A DNA stretch of 64,000 nt from assembly GCF_021654165.1 (NCBI RefSeq), contig NZ_JAKFZN010000005.1, forward strand, positions 1 to 64,000, given 5' to 3'. The position numbers and the translations under genes are program-made. Source of the DNA: Nereida sp. MMG025 (GTDB taxonomy: Bacteria; Pseudomonadota; Alphaproteobacteria; Rhodobacterales; Rhodobacteraceae). Shown piece after piece: positions 62,164 through 64,000 of this stretch. The notes beneath the pieces are model-generated. The model was not told the DNA's origin. It searched no databases and saw nothing but the letters and a program-made list of their open reading frames with translations. Every line of letters starts with the position of its first letter. Within the stretch, counting starts at the first letter, position 1.

Positions 62164-63240
62164 TTACACCTCAGACTTTTGCGGCGGAAACACCAACTTC
62201 CTGAGATCCTCTTGCACATCTTCGAAGTCAGTAATCACAGCTTCGCTCTCACTGCGTAAAGCGACAAGCGCCTCAGGACGGTTAAACAACCGAAAATGGT
62301 CGATGACAGGGAAGATTGCCTCATGCACAGACAACATGCCCATTGATTTCTGCAGCACTTCTTCTTCAAAGCCGTCCTCGCCAAACCGGTCAATGTGAGC
62401 CCGTTTCATTTGCGATACAGCTGTTGAATAGCGCAACATTGGTGACGGATAGATAGATTTGACTTGCCGGTTCTGCGTCTGCGTTTCGTACACGGCGGCA
62501 TTGAATAAAGCGTTAGCGAACAACACCACCGATAGGTTTTCCGTTGGCGTGTTGCGGCACCATCTCTCGAGAATGTCTGGTGGATCGTTTGCCAGTTCGA
62601 AGAGCAGTCCCGCGGCGAACCGATCCGCATCATATTCATACGCGCGGATACGCCCTTGTTGCAATGGGGCTGTGTCCGAAGTCATCATCAGCTCGTCTAA
62701 GAAGGATTGTACTCCGCCAGACCTGTCGTGAAGATCGTCCACGTGGCCGCGAACAATGTGTGCTAGCTCATGCGCGAACACTGTGAGTAAGATCAGCTGA
62801 AACAGCGTTTCAGCATATCCATCTTGCAGCTGATCAAGTTCTGCATCGGCTCTCGCCAGTTGTTCTTCGACATACCTGGAAGAGGAATGATGACGATACT
62901 TAGAGAGCGTGATTGTCCGCTCACCTGACGTGTCAAACTCACTCTCATACATGGCCGTAGCGGCTGCTGATATCCCATATGCCCATACAAAAAGACCGAT
63001 ATGCAGGCGAATGACATAAGCTGATTGGTCAGGTGAAATGGCCGCAGATGCATTTACATCGCGTTTGTTGAGGATCTCAACTGTTAAGCCTCTACCCTTA
63101 GGAAATTGAAACTCTCCCTTCAAAGTCCGACTGTAAGCTGTCAACTCTTGTAGTGCTCTCTTCGTAAAGCGCTCGAACCTGTGTGACTTTAGACCAAACA
63201 TCGCACTGCCAATACTGCTAGACCCAAAACGCGGCACCAA
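62164..63240 (-). CDS. HExxH metallopeptidase-like protein C, unknown family
   Basis: The 358-residue protein has VFAHELAHIVRGHVDDLHDR (HExxH) and, about 45 residues on, IRAYEYDADRFAAGLLFELA (E-x-x-A-D pattern), the layout seen in proteins A and B. The first codon is TTG at 63240 (or GTG at 63237), with AAGGGCG just ahead inside the upstream gene, which it overlaps by 23 bases. An ATG at 63201 is possible. No signal peptide. Overlap with the upstream gene suggests a shared operon. Confidence 0.75.
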   Translation of the reverse strand: MVPRFGSSSIGSAMFGLKSHRFERFTKRALQELTAYSRTLKGEFQFPKGRGLTVEILNKRDVNASAAISPDQSAYVIRLHIGLFVWAYGISAAATAMYESEFDTSGERTITLSKYRHHSSSRYVEEQLARADAELDQLQDGYAETLFQLILLTVFAHELAHIVRGHVDDLHDRSGGVQSFLDELMMTSDTAPLQQGRIRAYEYDADRFAAGLLFELANDPPDILERWCRNTPTENLSVVLFANALFNAAVYETQTQNRQVKSIYPSPMLRYSTAVSQMKRAHIDRFGEDGFEEEVLQKSMGMLSVHEAIFPVIDHFRLFNRPEALVALRSESEAVITDFEDVQEDLRKLVFPPQKSEV

Positions 63241-64000
63241 ATCGCCCTTCTTCTTGGAGAAGGTTAAAGAGTGTGTCAGCCAAGAACTTCTGGTCTGCTC
63301 CGCTTAGCTCTGTTTCAATCTTAAACGGAGCTCCGCGATCCGACGCGAGCTTCAGGATCGCGGTTCGCAATGAAGAGGTGCATGGGCTGAAATAAAGTCG
63401 GTCGGGCTCCTTTGCCGCTTTGAATGCAATGAGATCGAGAATGATGTTGCCCTGGTTTTGAACCGGCATGTTCATGCGGTAGCCAACCACGTGAACCCGA
63501 TCGCCTTCAACCGCCAAAATGTCCATCAAAGCTATTGGATCGTCATCAATGACTATCCCTACATGGCCTTTCAAAAAGCGAGCCGGCTCCTGCCAATCTG
63601 ACAGCCAGACGTCATCCCGAGTGGTTATGAGGGAGACCGTCTTGTAAATCGAGACATTCTGGATGTTCTCGACCAAGCGATGCGCCTCATCCTCGCTGAC
63701 CGCGAGCCACTCCACGCGAAACCCGCCCTCTGGCGCATGTGCCAATCGGCGAAACCCCGAAATATTTTCGTCGGACAGGCGTCTTAAGGCGGCGCAGTTT
63801 TCCGCGATCTGAAAGACCTTTGCCGCTTTATCCAAAGGCATGGATGCAAATTGCAGGTGGTTTCCCTGACTGCCCTTATGAATGAAAGCCTCGATGACCT
63901 TCGGGTCCTGTTCTTCAAGATCAGTCACAAACAGAGGCAGACCGACATCCCGTAGCGAGAGGATCTCGCGGCGAAAATCGCCAATGACGGCTTCATAGTC
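63218..64000 (-). CDS. Unknown protein, 5' end outside window
   Basis: The frame is open to the right edge of the window (no stop from 63218 to 64000), so the true start lies beyond 64000; a GTG at 63928 is only an internal candidate. The visible 260 residues are soluble, with no recognised domain; examples are GHVGIVIDDDPIALMDILAV and GYRMNMPVQNQGNIILDLIA. It overlaps the downstream HExxH gene by 23 bases, so it probably forms an operon with it. Function unknown. Confidence 0.7.
   Translation of the reverse strand, partial: DYEAVIGDFRREILSLRDVGLPLFVTDLEEQDPKVIEAFIHKGSQGNHLQFASMPLDKAAKVFQIAENCAALRRLSDENISGFRRLAHAPEGGFRVEWLAVSEDEAHRLVENIQNVSIYKTVSLITTRDDVWLSDWQEPARFLKGHVGIVIDDDPIALMDILAVEGDRVHVVGYRMNMPVQNQGNIILDLIAFKAAKEPDRLYFSPCTSSLRTAILKLASDRGAPFKIETELSGADQKFLADTLFNLLQEEGRFGAAFWV

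Overview
The window reads as part of a repABC-type plasmid (or chromid) of a marine alphaproteobacterium, most likely Rhodobacterales (roseobacter group). The basis is the repA-repB-repC operon with its antisense RNA and parS-like palindromes, a VirD2/VirD4-type mobilisation module, a set of alphaproteobacterial plasmid genes (DUF736, DUF3768, DUF6915, DUF6878, DUF6927, ArdC, strawberry-notch helicase), and high-GC codon use with SD-led starts. No rRNA or tRNA genes were seen. All statements come from reading the sequence and remembered family features; no database search was run.

Layout. 1-6.8 kb: a complete type II-C CRISPR-Cas locus, with a 30-repeat array running off the left edge, then cas2, cas1 and cas9, and a tracrRNA whose anti-repeat matches the array. 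6.9-14.7 kb: mobilisation genes (VirD4-like coupling ATPase, VirD2-like relaxase, MobC-like accessory protein), a hairpin-dense intergenic region that is a good oriT candidate, a small conserved protein, and a DUF2493 protein. 14.7-16 kb: a ParDE-type toxin-antitoxin pair and a RidA-like protein. 16.3-30 kb: plasmid establishment genes, including a two-copy DUF736 protein, a 1420-residue methyltransferase/strawberry-notch helicase, a RelBE pair, a ParB-like protein, the ArdC antirestriction protein and a Fic protein. Six of their leaders share a sequence motif. 30-34 kb: the repABC replication and partition operon. 34.4-38.7 kb: a decayed AbrB/PIN toxin-antitoxin pair, a serine recombinase, a tyrosine recombinase, DUF1403 and ScpB.

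38.8-64 kb is a dense defence island, visibly less GC-rich. It holds an IetAS-like pair (AAA ATPase and subtilisin), an ImmA/IrrE-XRE pair, a TIR protein, a short prokaryotic Argonaute operon whose APAZ partner carries a SMEK-type N-terminus, two unrecognised nuclease-like proteins, an unknown-plus-PIN pair, a papain-like protease/hydrolase (frameshifted) next to a membrane KAP NTPase, and three unrelated-looking HExxH metallopeptidases around an HTH regulator and a 2OG-Fe dioxygenase.

How it fits together: the element can replicate, partition and probably be mobilised (no mating-pair genes in view). It carries anti-restriction functions in the plasmid core, and layered immunity (CRISPR, Argonaute, IetAS, TIR, KAP and several protease modules) in the accessory part. 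The best candidates for an undescribed system are the SMEK-APAZ/short-Argonaute operon with its TIR neighbour, the C1-protease/KAP-NTPase pair, and the HExxH peptidase cluster.
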